Assembly: GCA_002162815.1 (NCBI GenBank)
Contig: MAAT01000042.1
Location: 80,961-144,960, forward strand
Length of the DNA stretch: 64,000 nt
Direction of reading: 5' to 3'
From: Gammaproteobacteria bacterium 53_120_T64
Lineage (GTDB): Bacteria; Pseudomonadota; Gammaproteobacteria; Pseudomonadales; Porticoccaceae
Shown here: positions 8,455-17,152 of the stretch, piece by piece
How positions within the stretch are numbered: the stretch's first letter is position 1
How the letters are laid out: each line of letters begins with the position of its first letter
The notes under the pieces: model-generated
What the model was told of the DNA's origin: nothing
Database searches by the model: none
The model's input: the letters and a program-made list of their open reading frames with translations, nothing else
Translations under genes and position numbers: made by a program

Positions 8455-10002
8455 CTATTGAGCGATGACACAACCGTCGCGACCCTTATTTTTCACCTCA
8501 TACATTGCCACATCGGCCCTTTCAAACAGCGCCTCGCTGCTCTCGCCCTCTTTGAGCTGCGCGACACCAACAGACAACGAAACCTCGACCGACTGCCCTC
8601 GACTGTGAAAGCCACAGCGTTTCACAGCATCACAAAAACCCTGAGCCACGACCAAGGCATCATCGGCCGAGGTGCCGGGTAGCAACAGCACAAACTCATC
8701 ACCCCCGTAGCGCGCAATATAGTCGGTATCGCGCACCCGCCCCGCCATTAGCTTGGCAATGGTTTGCAGTACTTTGTCTCCCGCTTTATGGCCAAAGGTA
8801 TCGTTAACAAACTTAAACTTGTCGATATCCACTAACAATATCGAGAGCGGGAAGCCAATGCGATGACTGCGCGCCAGCTCCTCCTCGATACGCTTATCAA
8901 AGCCGCCGCGATTGGCGACACCGGTCAGCGAATCCATCACCAACACCTGCTGTTTCTCCATCAGCTGGTGGCGCAAGCCCTCCACCTCGTCGTTCATGGC
9001 CTGCGCCTGGTGCGTCAGCTCATTGATCTTGGCCTTTGCCGCCTGAAGCTGTTTCTTTTCGGACTCGACATAATCCGCCACTTTAGTGGTCAAACGCTCG
9101 GTCCGTGTGCGAATAATCTGTTTCAGTACGTCGAGGTCATTGTTGTCACTAACCGCGGACTCCATGCCCGAAACCTCACTGCCCACATCAAGCTGGATTT
9201 TACTGACACTCTGCAAAGAGGCATCAATATCGATGGAATCGCTTAAACCCTCCTCCAGCGCTTTCAACTGCAGGCGCAATTGCGCTAAAAACTGCTCGGT
9301 GTACTGCCTTTCCTGATCAATGTGTCGCGCCACATCAATCACCAAGCTCAGCGCCTCACCGAGAACGGACTCGAGCTCATCCATGCTGACGATGCGCGCG
9401 AGATCATTTCTGACACTGACCACTCGACCGTCATCGGGCTCTAAAAGATTGAGCTGGTCAAGTAATTTACCGACAACCGGGGCGATAACATCCAGCACCT
9501 GAGCCAAGGAAAACTCACCGCGTATCAAAACCGACGACACCGGATCGACACCCGGGGCCAGCCCAGGCTCGGCAACACTGATGCCCATATCAACCAGTAG
9601 TGGAATGATTTTCTCAACCTGCTCGACGGTTTCCTGCAGCGAGGCAGCGAGTAGCAGCTCTTCCTTAAGGCCGGTTATCTGTGTCACGTTGGGAAAGCAG
9701 CTCTCTATCGCCGTAAATAACTCCACCGCCGTTGTTTTGATCGAAAACTCAAAACCACTGGCAAACTCGACGCGCCCAGAGACAATATATTTTAAAAACC
9801 GAGCGGCACTCTCTTTGAATTCGGCAGAAGGGGCACTATCGTTGAGAGAGACCCGGAGCTGTTCGAGTAAATAATCCAGCTTCGGGTCCCTACCCTGAGC
9901 CAGTCGGGTCAACTCAACCGCCAAACGCGTCAACAATACGGACCTACCGTTGCCGCTGCCGTTGCGACTCAGCCCATCAGAAGTCGTAGCTTTAGTTCGC
10001 AT
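8455..10002 (-). CDS. Diguanylate cyclase with long N-terminal helical region (GGDEF)
   Basis: The C-terminal 165 residues form a GGDEF domain that should make c-di-GMP from two GTP. The active-site loop GGDEF is intact at 433-437. The inhibitory I-site R424-x-x-D427 lies exactly five residues before it. The domain entry DSLTGVANRGGFD and the metal/substrate region LVDIDKFKFVNDTFGHKAGD are also present. The first 350 residues contain no recognised PAS, GAF or membrane domain. They look helical, with a charged coiled coil at about 295-352 leading into the catalytic domain. No signal peptide or transmembrane segment is seen, so it is probably cytoplasmic. It converges on the PilZ receptor gene 61 bases away. 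Confidence 0.9.
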   Translation of the reverse strand: MRTKATTSDGLSRNGSGNGRSVLLTRLAVELTRLAQGRDPKLDYLLEQLRVSLNDSAPSAEFKESAARFLKYIVSGRVEFASGFEFSIKTTAVELFTAIESCFPNVTQITGLKEELLLAASLQETVEQVEKIIPLLVDMGISVAEPGLAPGVDPVSSVLIRGEFSLAQVLDVIAPVVGKLLDQLNLLEPDDGRVVSVRNDLARIVSMDELESVLGEALSLVIDVARHIDQERQYTEQFLAQLRLQLKALEEGLSDSIDIDASLQSVSKIQLDVGSEVSGMESAVSDNNDLDVLKQIIRTRTERLTTKVADYVESEKKQLQAAKAKINELTHQAQAMNDEVEGLRHQLMEKQQVLVMDSLTGVANRGGFDKRIEEELARSHRIGFPLSILLVDIDKFKFVNDTFGHKAGDKVLQTIAKLMAGRVRDTDYIARYGGDEFVLLLPGTSADDALVVAQGFCDAVKRCGFHSRGQSVEVSLSVGVAQLKEGESSEALFERADVAMYEVKNKGRDGCVIAQ

Positions 10003-10282
10003 CCCACCCTCTATGTTTCAACCACACACGCCTAATGATCACCAGCGCCAGCCGAGCCCGGCATACAACAGTCATCACGTTAAAAACCACGAACCTTGCG
10101 CCAGCCTTCTTATTTTTATGGCCAAAGCGTCAAAACAATGACGCCTCCGAAGAGAGAAGACCCTCGTAGCAGCTAGTTTAGCAAAAATTCCGTGACAGAA
10201 TAGGCAATTACGATGAAATTCTGGACGGCATAGTTAGTGCATTCAAATACCTATATTCACTGACATACTGCCGACCAACGCC

Positions 10283-11272
10283 ATGAACAAAGCGACGCAC
10301 CTGCAAGCAAACTCCGCAAGTCGGGCCTCCCGGGACAACAAGGTCAACCAAAACCTCAGCCCCTCTCTCGCCAGAATTCGCAATCGAGCCGCGCCAACGC
10401 CAACCAATAACGCGCCTAACGTTGAAAAAACAGCACCCAGCGCCCCCGCCAATCAGCCCAGCCCGGCAAGGCCCGCGCCAGTAAAACCTCAACACCCGAT
10501 AAGCGATCCCGCCAGAGCCCCTCAAATCCTCAGCTCTGGCGCCAACGACAACCGTCAAACGGGGTCAAGCTCGGCGCGAATTGCGCCCTGGTTATTTGCC
10601 AGCATCACCCTAACCCTGGCTCTTTTCAGCGGCAATTACGCTTGGCAGACCCAGCAGGGCGTTGAAAAGATGAATGCGCGCCTGGTACAACTTGAAGCCG
10701 CGCCGCTAACAAACACCCCCGACCTGCCAGAGACCGGCGACCGGCTGGCCAATGCCGAACGTGAACTGCGGAGTCTCAAACAGACTCAGCAGCAACTTAC
10801 CGGCACCATCACCGCCTTACAGGCACAACTCAACAGCACTAGCGGGCTGACTGACTCTCGCCTTAAATCAATAGAAGGCGAGCAAGTAGCGCTGTCGACC
10901 CAGGTGCAAAGTGCCTTAACGCAAAAAATCATTGCAACACCAGCAGAGAAGAAGCCACTACTAGGCGCGAGCGCAGCCAGTAAAACGACTGCAGAAGCAG
11001 ACGCAACGAGGGGCAACCCGGAAGCCAATGCGGCAAGAGAATACTGGTTTATTAATATCGCCAGCTTTTCTGACTCCCGCTCCGCCAACGCCAGCTACGA
11101 AAGGGTCGCAAAAATAGCCGATAAGGCCTCGATCAAATCGCTCACGATTAACGGCAAGACCCTGTACCGAATCAGGGCGGAGGGCTACAGCTCCCAGCAA
11201 GCAGCAGAAGAAGCTGCGCAAGTCTTACAGACACGGCTTGGCGTATCGGGTTTGTGGGTAAGTCGCGGCTAG
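10283..11272 (+). CDS. SPOR-domain membrane protein
   Basis: The 329-residue protein has a Pro/Ala/Asn-rich cytoplasmic N-terminus (1-98), one membrane helix (about 100-118) and a Gln-rich coiled coil (about 125-215). A C-terminal SPOR domain follows (about 247-328: EYWFINIASFSDSRSANASY, then LYRIRAEGYSSQQAAEEAAQ). SPOR domains bind denuded glycan strands of septal peptidoglycan, so the likely topology is type II with the SPOR domain in the periplasm at division or other cell-wall sites. It does not match FtsN, DedD or DamX closely enough to name. The preceding 280 bases (10003-10282) hold no recognisable gene or strong signal. Confidence 0.8.
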   Translation: MNKATHLQANSASRASRDNKVNQNLSPSLARIRNRAAPTPTNNAPNVEKTAPSAPANQPSPARPAPVKPQHPISDPARAPQILSSGANDNRQTGSSSARIAPWLFASITLTLALFSGNYAWQTQQGVEKMNARLVQLEAAPLTNTPDLPETGDRLANAERELRSLKQTQQQLTGTITALQAQLNSTSGLTDSRLKSIEGEQVALSTQVQSALTQKIIATPAEKKPLLGASAASKTTAEADATRGNPEANAAREYWFINIASFSDSRSANASYERVAKIADKASIKSLTINGKTLYRIRAEGYSSQQAAEEAAQVLQTRLGVSGLWVSRG

Positions 11273-11292
11273 AACAGCCTATAGCGAAATCG

Positions 11293-11628
11293 TTAATCGG
11301 TCTTTTTCGGACTGGGAACCATCGACGGAAAAGGCAATGACGTCACATTACCGCCTTTCACATCCGTCACTTTGCAGGCACCCTCCTTCTCCACCTCGTC
11401 GATGCGCACCACCGAATGCAGGGGGATATAGCTGCGCTTGACGCTGGAGAATTCATTTTTCAGCTTTTCTTCACCCGGATCGACAATCATCTTCGAGCGT
11501 TCATCAAAGACAAATTCCTCAACCTCTAGGAAGCCCATTAACTCACTTTGGTAAATGGAGCGCACATACAGCTCATAGACCTGGCCCTGATTAAAGAAAA
11601 TGACTTTGTAGATGGGATCTTTGGACAT
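11293..11628 (-). CDS. DUF1820 family protein
   Basis: This 111-residue protein of unknown function matches the small DUF1820 family of gammaproteobacteria, as I recall its features: a start at PIYKVIFFNQGQVYELYVR, then GFLEVEEFVFDE and IPLHSVVRIDEVEKEG. It has no signal peptide or membrane segment, so it is presumably cytoplasmic. It is convergent with the SPOR gene (20 bases between stops) and divergent from miaB, with about 150 bases between starts. This adjacency to miaB is common in pseudomonads. No biochemical role is known to me. Confidence 0.8.
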   Translation of the reverse strand: MSKDPIYKVIFFNQGQVYELYVRSIYQSELMGFLEVEEFVFDERSKMIVDPGEEKLKNEFSSVKRSYIPLHSVVRIDEVEKEGACKVTDVKGGNVTSLPFPSMVPSPKKTD

Positions 11629-11712
11629 AATGTTAGCGACTTACTGACTGAAGGAGAGATAAAGGCGCGGCATTTTAGCATACTGGCGGTCCGTTTTCTG
11701 TCAATTTCCAGC

Positions 11713-11750
11713 TAGCCTCGCTAGGCTAAGTGCCCGAGAAGGCCTATAAT
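11713..11750 (+). promoter_or_regulatory. Candidate miaB promoter with inverted repeat
   Basis: A perfect -10 hexamer TATAAT lies at 11745-11750, 31 bases before the miaB ATG. Upstream is a 6-base inverted repeat, TAGCCT (11713-11718) and AGGCTA (11723-11728), in the region where a -35 box would be; no good -35 hexamer is seen. The repeat may be an operator or chance. Confidence 0.4.
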
Positions 11751-11781
11751 CGCCCGCCTTGCCAATCACGCCCGAGCCCTC

Positions 11782-13125
11782 ATGGCAGACACCCCCGTCA
11801 AAAAACTCCACATCGTCACTCACGGCTGCCAAATGAATGAGTACGACTCCGCCCGCATGGGCGACCTGCTCGGCGATAGCCACCAAATGGTGCGCACCGA
11901 CGATCCCAGCGAGGCCGATGTACTGCTGCTCAACACCTGCTCCATTCGTGAAAAGGCCGAGGACAAGGTCTTCCATCAACTGGGCCGCTGGAAAAAACTC
12001 AAAGCGCTTAACCCCAAACTGATTATTGGTGTCGGCGGCTGCGTGGCCAGCCAAGAGGGCGAAACCATTGCCCGCCGCGCCCCCCATGTCGATCTAATCT
12101 TTGGCCCCCAGACCCTGCACCGTCTGCCCGATATGATGCAACAGCGCCAAGCGGGCAACAGCGCGGTGATCGACGTCAGCTTCCCAGAAATTGAAAAATT
12201 CGACCAGCTACCCCTGCCCGAGGCCGACGGCGTGTCGGCCTTTGTCTCTATTATGGAGGGCTGCTCGAAGTATTGTAGTTTCTGCGTGGTGCCCTATACC
12301 CGCGGCGAAGAGGTCAGTCGCGGTAGTGCCGATATTCTCGCCGAGGTTGCCCACCTGGCCAGCCAGGGTGTCAGAGAGGTCAACCTGCTCGGCCAAAACG
12401 TCAATGCCTTTCGCGGCGAGATGCCCGGTCGCGACAGCCTCTGCGATCTCGCCGAGCTGATCACCTATGTTGCACAAATCGACGGCATCGATCGCATTCG
12501 CTTTACCACCTCCCACCCAATGGAATTTTCACAATCCTTGATCGATGTCTACGCCGAAGTGCCGGAGCTGGTCAGCCACCTACATCTACCCGTGCAAAGC
12601 GGCTCCGACCGCATTCTCAGCGCCATGAAGCGCGGCCACACATGGCTCGAATATAAGTCGATCATCCGCAAAATTCGCGCCATTCGCCCCGACATCAGCC
12701 TGTCGTCCGATTTCATTATTGGCTTCCCCGGTGAGAGCGAAGCCGATTTTGCCGACACCATGAAGCTGATTGAAAGTATCGGCTTCGACCACTCGTACAG
12801 TTTCGTCTACAGCGCTCGCCCCGGCACCCCCGCCGCCGACTTCGCCGACACCACCAGCGCCGAGACCAAAAAGCAACGCCTAAAGATTCTGCAAGACCGC
12901 ATCATTCAGCAGACCATGGCCATTAGCCGACGCATGGTCGGCAGCACTCAACGGGTACTCGTCTCGGGTATTTCTCGCAAAGACCCGGGCCAATTACAGG
13001 GTCGCACCGAGAATAATCGTGTCGTCAATTTCACCTGCAGCGACCACCAGGTGATCGGTGATTTTATCGATGTGGAGATTGTCGAGGCCCTACCCAACTC
13101 ACTGCGCGGCAAGATGATGGGCTAA
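11782..13125 (+). CDS. miaB: MiaB, tRNA-2-methylthio-N6-dimethylallyladenosine synthase
   Basis: MiaB is a radical-SAM methylthiotransferase that converts i6A37 to ms2i6A37 in tRNAs reading U-starting codons. At 447 residues it has the full family architecture. The N-terminal UPF0004 domain has cluster-binding Cys16, Cys53 and Cys87 (in [19 protein letters not shown] and GGCVASQEG). The radical-SAM CxxxCxxC is at Cys161, Cys165 and Cys168 ([18 protein letters not shown]). A C-terminal TRAM domain follows (about 380-446). It starts the miaB-phoH-ybeY-ybeX-lnt series conserved in gammaproteobacteria, with 152 bases before phoH. Confidence 0.98.
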   Translation: MADTPVKKLHIVTHGCQMNEYDSARMGDLLGDSHQMVRTDDPSEADVLLLNTCSIREKAEDKVFHQLGRWKKLKALNPKLIIGVGGCVASQEGETIARRAPHVDLIFGPQTLHRLPDMMQQRQAGNSAVIDVSFPEIEKFDQLPLPEADGVSAFVSIMEGCSKYCSFCVVPYTRGEEVSRGSADILAEVAHLASQGVREVNLLGQNVNAFRGEMPGRDSLCDLAELITYVAQIDGIDRIRFTTSHPMEFSQSLIDVYAEVPELVSHLHLPVQSGSDRILSAMKRGHTWLEYKSIIRKIRAIRPDISLSSDFIIGFPGESEADFADTMKLIESIGFDHSYSFVYSARPGTPAADFADTTSAETKKQRLKILQDRIIQQTMAISRRMVGSTQRVLVSGISRKDPGQLQGRTENNRVVNFTCSDHQVIGDFIDVEIVEALPNSLRGKMMG

Positions 13126-13196
13126 GCACCCCGACAACCATAACGACTGCTACTAAGCGAGCCAATACTCACGACACTAATAGTCTATACATTCTC

Positions 13197-13234
13197 CCGA
13201 CAGGCGGTTTTCATAGCGCTATAAAATCGCTATG
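13197..13234 (+). promoter_or_regulatory. Candidate phoH operon promoter with dyad around the -10 box
   Basis: CCGACA at 13197-13202 and TATAAA at 13220-13225 are separated by 17 bases and form a plausible sigma-70 promoter. A perfect 7-base inverted repeat, CATAGCG (13212-13218) and CGCTATG (13228-13234), flanks the -10 box. Such a dyad is well placed for a repressor. The start codon of phoH lies 44 bases downstream of the dyad. Confidence 0.5.
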
Positions 13235-13277
13235 CTTAACGCCAATCCCAGCTAAGACAGGCGCTCAATAGCACACT

Positions 13278-14282
13278 TTGAATACCCTACCCGCCGTTGA
13301 CACCATCACCCTCGAACCCAACGACCACCGCCGCCTGGCCAACCTTTGCGGCCAGCTCGATGAGCACCTGCACCAAATAGAAAGTCGCCTCGAGATTGAG
13401 ATTCGCAATCGCGGCAATGTCTTTGCCATCTACGGCAATCCCCAGAGGGCCCACATTGCCGCCTACTTGCTGCACGCGCTCTACGCAGAGACCCGCGACC
13501 AACTCAACCTGTCACCGCAAGCGGTGCATCTTTATCTGCAACAAGCCAACCTGGAAACCACCATGGCAGAAAGCACCGCGCATCCGGCCGCGAGTAATAT
13601 CAAAAATTTCAGCGTGATTCTCACCAAAAAAGGCAAAGTCATCCCCCGCGGTATCAACCAGCAGAACTATGTACGGGCCATACAAAGCCACGATATTAGC
13701 TTTGGTGTTGGCCCGGCGGGCACCGGTAAAACCTATCTCGCCGTCGCCTGCGCGGTGGACGCCTATTTACGCAACGAAGTAGAGCGGATTTTACTGGTGC
13801 GACCCGCTGTCGAAGCCGGGGAAAAACTCGGCTTCCTACCCGGTGATTTATCTCAGAAGGTCGACCCCTATCTGCGCCCCCTCTACGACGCGCTGTACGA
13901 AATGCTCGGCGTTGAAAAGGTCGACAAGCTGATCGAAAAAAACGTGATTGAAGTGGCTCCTCTGGCTTATATGCGTGGCCGCACCCTGAACAGTGCCTTT
14001 ATTATTCTCGACGAAAGCCAGAACACCACTCGCGAACAAATGAAAATGTTCCTCACCCGCATCGGCTTTGGCGCCACCGCCGTGATTACCGGTGACACCA
14101 CACAAATTGACCTACCTCGCGGCACCCGCTCCGGTCTGGTTCACGCCTGCCAAGTCCTCGATGGGGTTGAAGGTATTGCCTTCACCCACTTCCAATCCAA
14201 GGACGTCGTGCGCCACCCCCTCGTACAAAAAATCGTCGATGCCTATGACCGCTACGAAAACAAGACAAGAGACGACGATTAA
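13278..14282 (+). CDS. ybeZ: PhoH-like ATPase (YbeZ)
   Basis: This PhoH-family P-loop ATPase of 334 residues works with YbeY in rRNA and RNA metabolism. Walker A is GPAGTGKT at 145-152 and the Walker B/DEAD-like element is FIILDESQN. The conserved FSVILTKKGKVIPRGINQQ and VRPAVEAGEKLGFLPGD stretches are present. The start is an unusual TTG at 13278. An in-frame TAG lies only two codons upstream and no ATG follows within the conserved N-terminus (NTLPAVDTITLEP), so TTG is effectively forced. It abuts ybeY, whose ATG begins at the last base of the phoH stop codon. Confidence 0.95.
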   Translation: MNTLPAVDTITLEPNDHRRLANLCGQLDEHLHQIESRLEIEIRNRGNVFAIYGNPQRAHIAAYLLHALYAETRDQLNLSPQAVHLYLQQANLETTMAESTAHPAASNIKNFSVILTKKGKVIPRGINQQNYVRAIQSHDISFGVGPAGTGKTYLAVACAVDAYLRNEVERILLVRPAVEAGEKLGFLPGDLSQKVDPYLRPLYDALYEMLGVEKVDKLIEKNVIEVAPLAYMRGRTLNSAFIILDESQNTTREQMKMFLTRIGFGATAVITGDTTQIDLPRGTRSGLVHACQVLDGVEGIAFTHFQSKDVVRHPLVQKIVDAYDRYENKTRDDD

Positions 14283-14761
14283 TGCAGAACTCTTGCAATA
14301 TCGTCGTCGACAATGCCAGTGGTGAAGAGGCACCAGAACCTCCGTCGATACGCCTCTGGATCGGCTCCGCTCTCGGAGCACAACAGCCCGATGCAGAAAT
14401 TAGCGTGCGTATTGTTAGCGCCGCTGAAAGCGCGGAGTTAAACCAACGCTATCGCGGCAAGGAGGGGCCAACCAACGTGCTGTCCTTCCCGACAGATATT
14501 CCCGACTTTGTCGAGTCAGCCCTACTCGGCGACATTGTCATCTGTGCCGCCATCGTGCACAAAGAGGCCGCTGAGCAGCACAAGGCCCCCGCCGCCCACT
14601 GGGCCCATATGCTGGTGCACGGCACCTTGCATTTACTCGGCTACGACCATATAAAAGACAGCGACGCGGCGGCAATGGAAGCCCTCGAAACTACAATTTT
14701 GGGCGAACTCAACTTCCCACCCCCTTATTCAGTACTCCAAGAAGAGACACCAGCACCATGA
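14282..14761 (+). CDS. ybeY: YbeY, endoribonuclease for rRNA maturation and quality control
   Basis: YbeY is a zinc-dependent single-strand endoribonuclease involved in 16S rRNA 3'-end maturation and 70S quality control. The 159-residue product carries the signature HGTLHLLGYDH with metal-binding His113, His117 and His123, preceded by NVLSFPTD and the LLGDIVIC strand. It overlaps the phoH stop by one base and the ybeX start by four bases (ATGA). phoH, ybeY, ybeX and probably lnt therefore form one translationally coupled operon. Confidence 0.97.
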   Translation: MQNSCNIVVDNASGEEAPEPPSIRLWIGSALGAQQPDAEISVRIVSAAESAELNQRYRGKEGPTNVLSFPTDIPDFVESALLGDIVICAAIVHKEAAEQHKAPAAHWAHMLVHGTLHLLGYDHIKDSDAAAMEALETTILGELNFPPPYSVLQEETPAP

Positions 14762-15615
14762 CCGAAGACAGTACCAACGGGCAAGCCAACTCCTGGCTAG
14801 GACGACTTGCCCGCGTTTTCTCATCGACGCCCGCCACCCGGGACGACATCACCGAAATTCTCCGCAGCGCCTATGACGACAAGGTCATCGACAGCGAGGC
14901 ACTGGAAATTATGGAGGGCGCACTGAGTGTCGCCGACCAACAGGTGAGAGAAATCATGGTCGCCCGCTCGCGTATGACGGTGATTCCCGAGTCCGCCAAT
15001 ATCGAAGAAATACTGGCTCTGGTCACCGAGTCTAAGCACTCGCGCTTCCCGGTGATTGGCGAATCCATCGACGACATCAAGGGCGTGTTACTCGCCAAAG
15101 AGTTACTGCCTCTGCTACTCACCGGCAAGGACAACTTCGCTATCGCCGATGTTATCCGCCCCGCCAATATCATTCCCGAAAGCAAGCGCCTGAATGTCTT
15201 GCTCAAGGAATTCCGCGAACAACGCTACCATATGGCCATCGTCATGGATGAGTACGCCAGCGTTGCCGGGCTGGTCACCATTGAAGACATTCTTGAGGAA
15301 ATCGTCGGTGAAATTGAAGACGAAACCGACCTCGAAGAACAAAGCCCTATCCAACAGCTAGACGACGGCAACTACCAACTGCCCGCTCTCACCACGATCG
15401 AAGACTTCAACGAGTTTTTTAACACCGGCTTTAATGAGGACGAGTTCGACACCATTGGCGGGCTTGTCACTCAGGCTTTCGGCCACCTGCCCGAGGTGGG
15501 CGAAGAGGTCGTATTGGGCGAGTATTACTTCACGGTGACGGCCGCTGATGAGCGACAAATCCACCGACTGGCCTTAAGATACGAGGGCACAGAAGCCCGA
15601 CAAAACCAACAATAA
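14758..15615 (+). CDS. ybeX: YbeX/CorC, CBS-domain protein
   Basis: The 285-residue soluble protein has two CBS domains (about 70-190, beginning IMVARSRMTVIPESANIEE and including VVMDEYASVAGLVTIEDILEEIVGEI split over residues 162-187). A C-terminal CorC_HlyC transporter-associated domain follows (about 205-280). The family is linked to magnesium/cobalt homeostasis (CorC) and, more recently in Escherichia coli, to ribosome metabolism. It overlaps ybeY by four bases and lies 26 bases before lnt. No membrane segment is seen, so it is cytoplasmic. Confidence 0.94.
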   Translation: MTEDSTNGQANSWLGRLARVFSSTPATRDDITEILRSAYDDKVIDSEALEIMEGALSVADQQVREIMVARSRMTVIPESANIEEILALVTESKHSRFPVIGESIDDIKGVLLAKELLPLLLTGKDNFAIADVIRPANIIPESKRLNVLLKEFREQRYHMAIVMDEYASVAGLVTIEDILEEIVGEIEDETDLEEQSPIQQLDDGNYQLPALTTIEDFNEFFNTGFNEDEFDTIGGLVTQAFGHLPEVGEEVVLGEYYFTVTAADERQIHRLALRYEGTEARQNQQ

Positions 15616-15641
15616 AACCGGATACAGCAAAAAGTCCAGCT

Positions 15642-17132
15642 ATGCCGACCTACAAAATTAGTTTTTCCTCGCTATTACTGGCGCTCTTCAGCGGCGCCTT
15701 ACTACCGCTGGCGCTGGCGCCCTTTACACTCTGGCCAACGGCTATTTTCAGTACCTGCACGCTATGCTTTCTGTGTCGCGGCCAGGGTATTAGAGGGGTT
15801 TTTGCTCTATCACTTATTTTTGGCCTCGGCCTGTACGGGGTCGGCGCCAGCTGGGTGTATGTCAGCATCCACGACTATGGCCACGCCCCACCCGCTCTCG
15901 CCGGACTGCTGACGGGACTCTTTGCCCTCGGCATGGCTCTGGTCTTCGCGCTGCCACTCGCGCTTTTCGGCCTGTTTCGCCACGCCCCGCCCGCGACCCT
16001 TCTTTTCGCCTTTCCCGCGCTCTGGGTATTGGGAGAGTGGTTCAGAGGCTGGTTTCTCACCGGCTTCCCCTGGCTCAATATCGGCTACGGTTTTATCGAC
16101 ACTTGGCTCGCCGGTTGGGCACCGCTGTTCGGCGTGCTGGCGCTCAGCGGCATCGCCGCCTTTGGTGGTGCATTGCTGAGCTTGATCGGAGAGCGCAAAC
16201 AGCACAAAAGCTTGATCGACTACAGCCTGTTAATTTTACTCATGATCTTCGCCGGTGGCGCCTACCTCAAAATTAAGCCCTGGACCTACCCCACGGGCAA
16301 GCGTCTTGACGTGGCCTTAGTACAACCCGATCTACCCCTGCTGGAAAAGTGGAATGACGCGGAGCTGAAACAGATTCTCGTCAATTTCCAGCAAACCAAC
16401 GAGACCCTGCTCGACCACGACCTGATTATTTGGCCGGAGTCGGCGCTACCCACCCTGCAAGGCAATATCAGTGGTTTCCTCGCTGATATCGACAGCCAAC
16501 TCAAAGAGCATCGCGTCGGCCTGCTAACCGGTATCCCCAGCAATACGGCCTCTGGTAACTACTACAATTCGGTGATTGCCCTGGGCAGAGCCAGCGGCGC
16601 GTATCAGAAGCGGCGCTTGGTGCCCTTTGGCGAATATGTGCCCCTCGAGCACTGGCTGCGCGGCGCTATCGCTTTTTTTGATTTACCGATGTCGGCCTTC
16701 AGTGCCGGCGCGCCCCAGCAACGCCCCATTCACCTCGGCACGGTACGAATTGCCACCGCCATTTGCTATGAAATAGCCTACCCCGACCTGCTCGCCCGCG
16801 ATGCGCGGGATGCCAACATATTGTTAACGGTCAGCAATGACACCTGGTTCGGCGACTCCATCGGCCCCCACCAACATTTGCAAATCGCCCGTATGCGCGC
16901 GCTAGAAAATGCCAAACCCCTACTGCGCGCCACCAATGACGGCATCACCGCCATTATTAGCCCCCGTGGCAAGGTGCTCGAAAAACTACCTCGATTCCAA
17001 GCGGGCATTTTGAAAACCGAGGTCGCGCCCTATAGCGGCTCCAGTCCCTTCAGCCGCTATGGATCACTGCCCATTATCGGCCTCTGCCTCACCATCCTCA
17101 CCGTGTTGCGTCTTTTCCGCCGCTTTCGCTAA
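15642..17132 (+). CDS. lnt: Lnt, apolipoprotein N-acyltransferase
   Basis: Lnt adds the third acyl chain to the N-terminal Cys of outer-membrane lipoproteins. The 496-residue protein has six or seven hydrophobic helices in the first 210 residues, then a nitrilase-type periplasmic domain. The catalytic triad is intact: Glu266 (WPESALP), Lys323 (YQKRRLVPFGEY) and Cys375 (ATAICYEIAYPD). A final hydrophobic helix ends the protein. It follows ybeX by 26 bases as in other gammaproteobacteria. The lipoproteins encoded nearby (FlgH, LptE and the product at 17153-18148) are among its expected substrates. Confidence 0.97.
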   Translation: MPTYKISFSSLLLALFSGALLPLALAPFTLWPTAIFSTCTLCFLCRGQGIRGVFALSLIFGLGLYGVGASWVYVSIHDYGHAPPALAGLLTGLFALGMALVFALPLALFGLFRHAPPATLLFAFPALWVLGEWFRGWFLTGFPWLNIGYGFIDTWLAGWAPLFGVLALSGIAAFGGALLSLIGERKQHKSLIDYSLLILLMIFAGGAYLKIKPWTYPTGKRLDVALVQPDLPLLEKWNDAELKQILVNFQQTNETLLDHDLIIWPESALPTLQGNISGFLADIDSQLKEHRVGLLTGIPSNTASGNYYNSVIALGRASGAYQKRRLVPFGEYVPLEHWLRGAIAFFDLPMSAFSAGAPQQRPIHLGTVRIATAICYEIAYPDLLARDARDANILLTVSNDTWFGDSIGPHQHLQIARMRALENAKPLLRATNDGITAIISPRGKVLEKLPRFQAGILKTEVAPYSGSSPFSRYGSLPIIGLCLTILTVLRLFRRFR

Positions 17133-17152
17133 ACGCCTACTCGCCGCGCCCT

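Noticed and set aside
9950..10141. 63-residue plus-strand frame upstream of the SPOR gene
   Set aside because: It overlaps the start of the diguanylate cyclase gene in antisense, has no ribosome-binding site and no motif.
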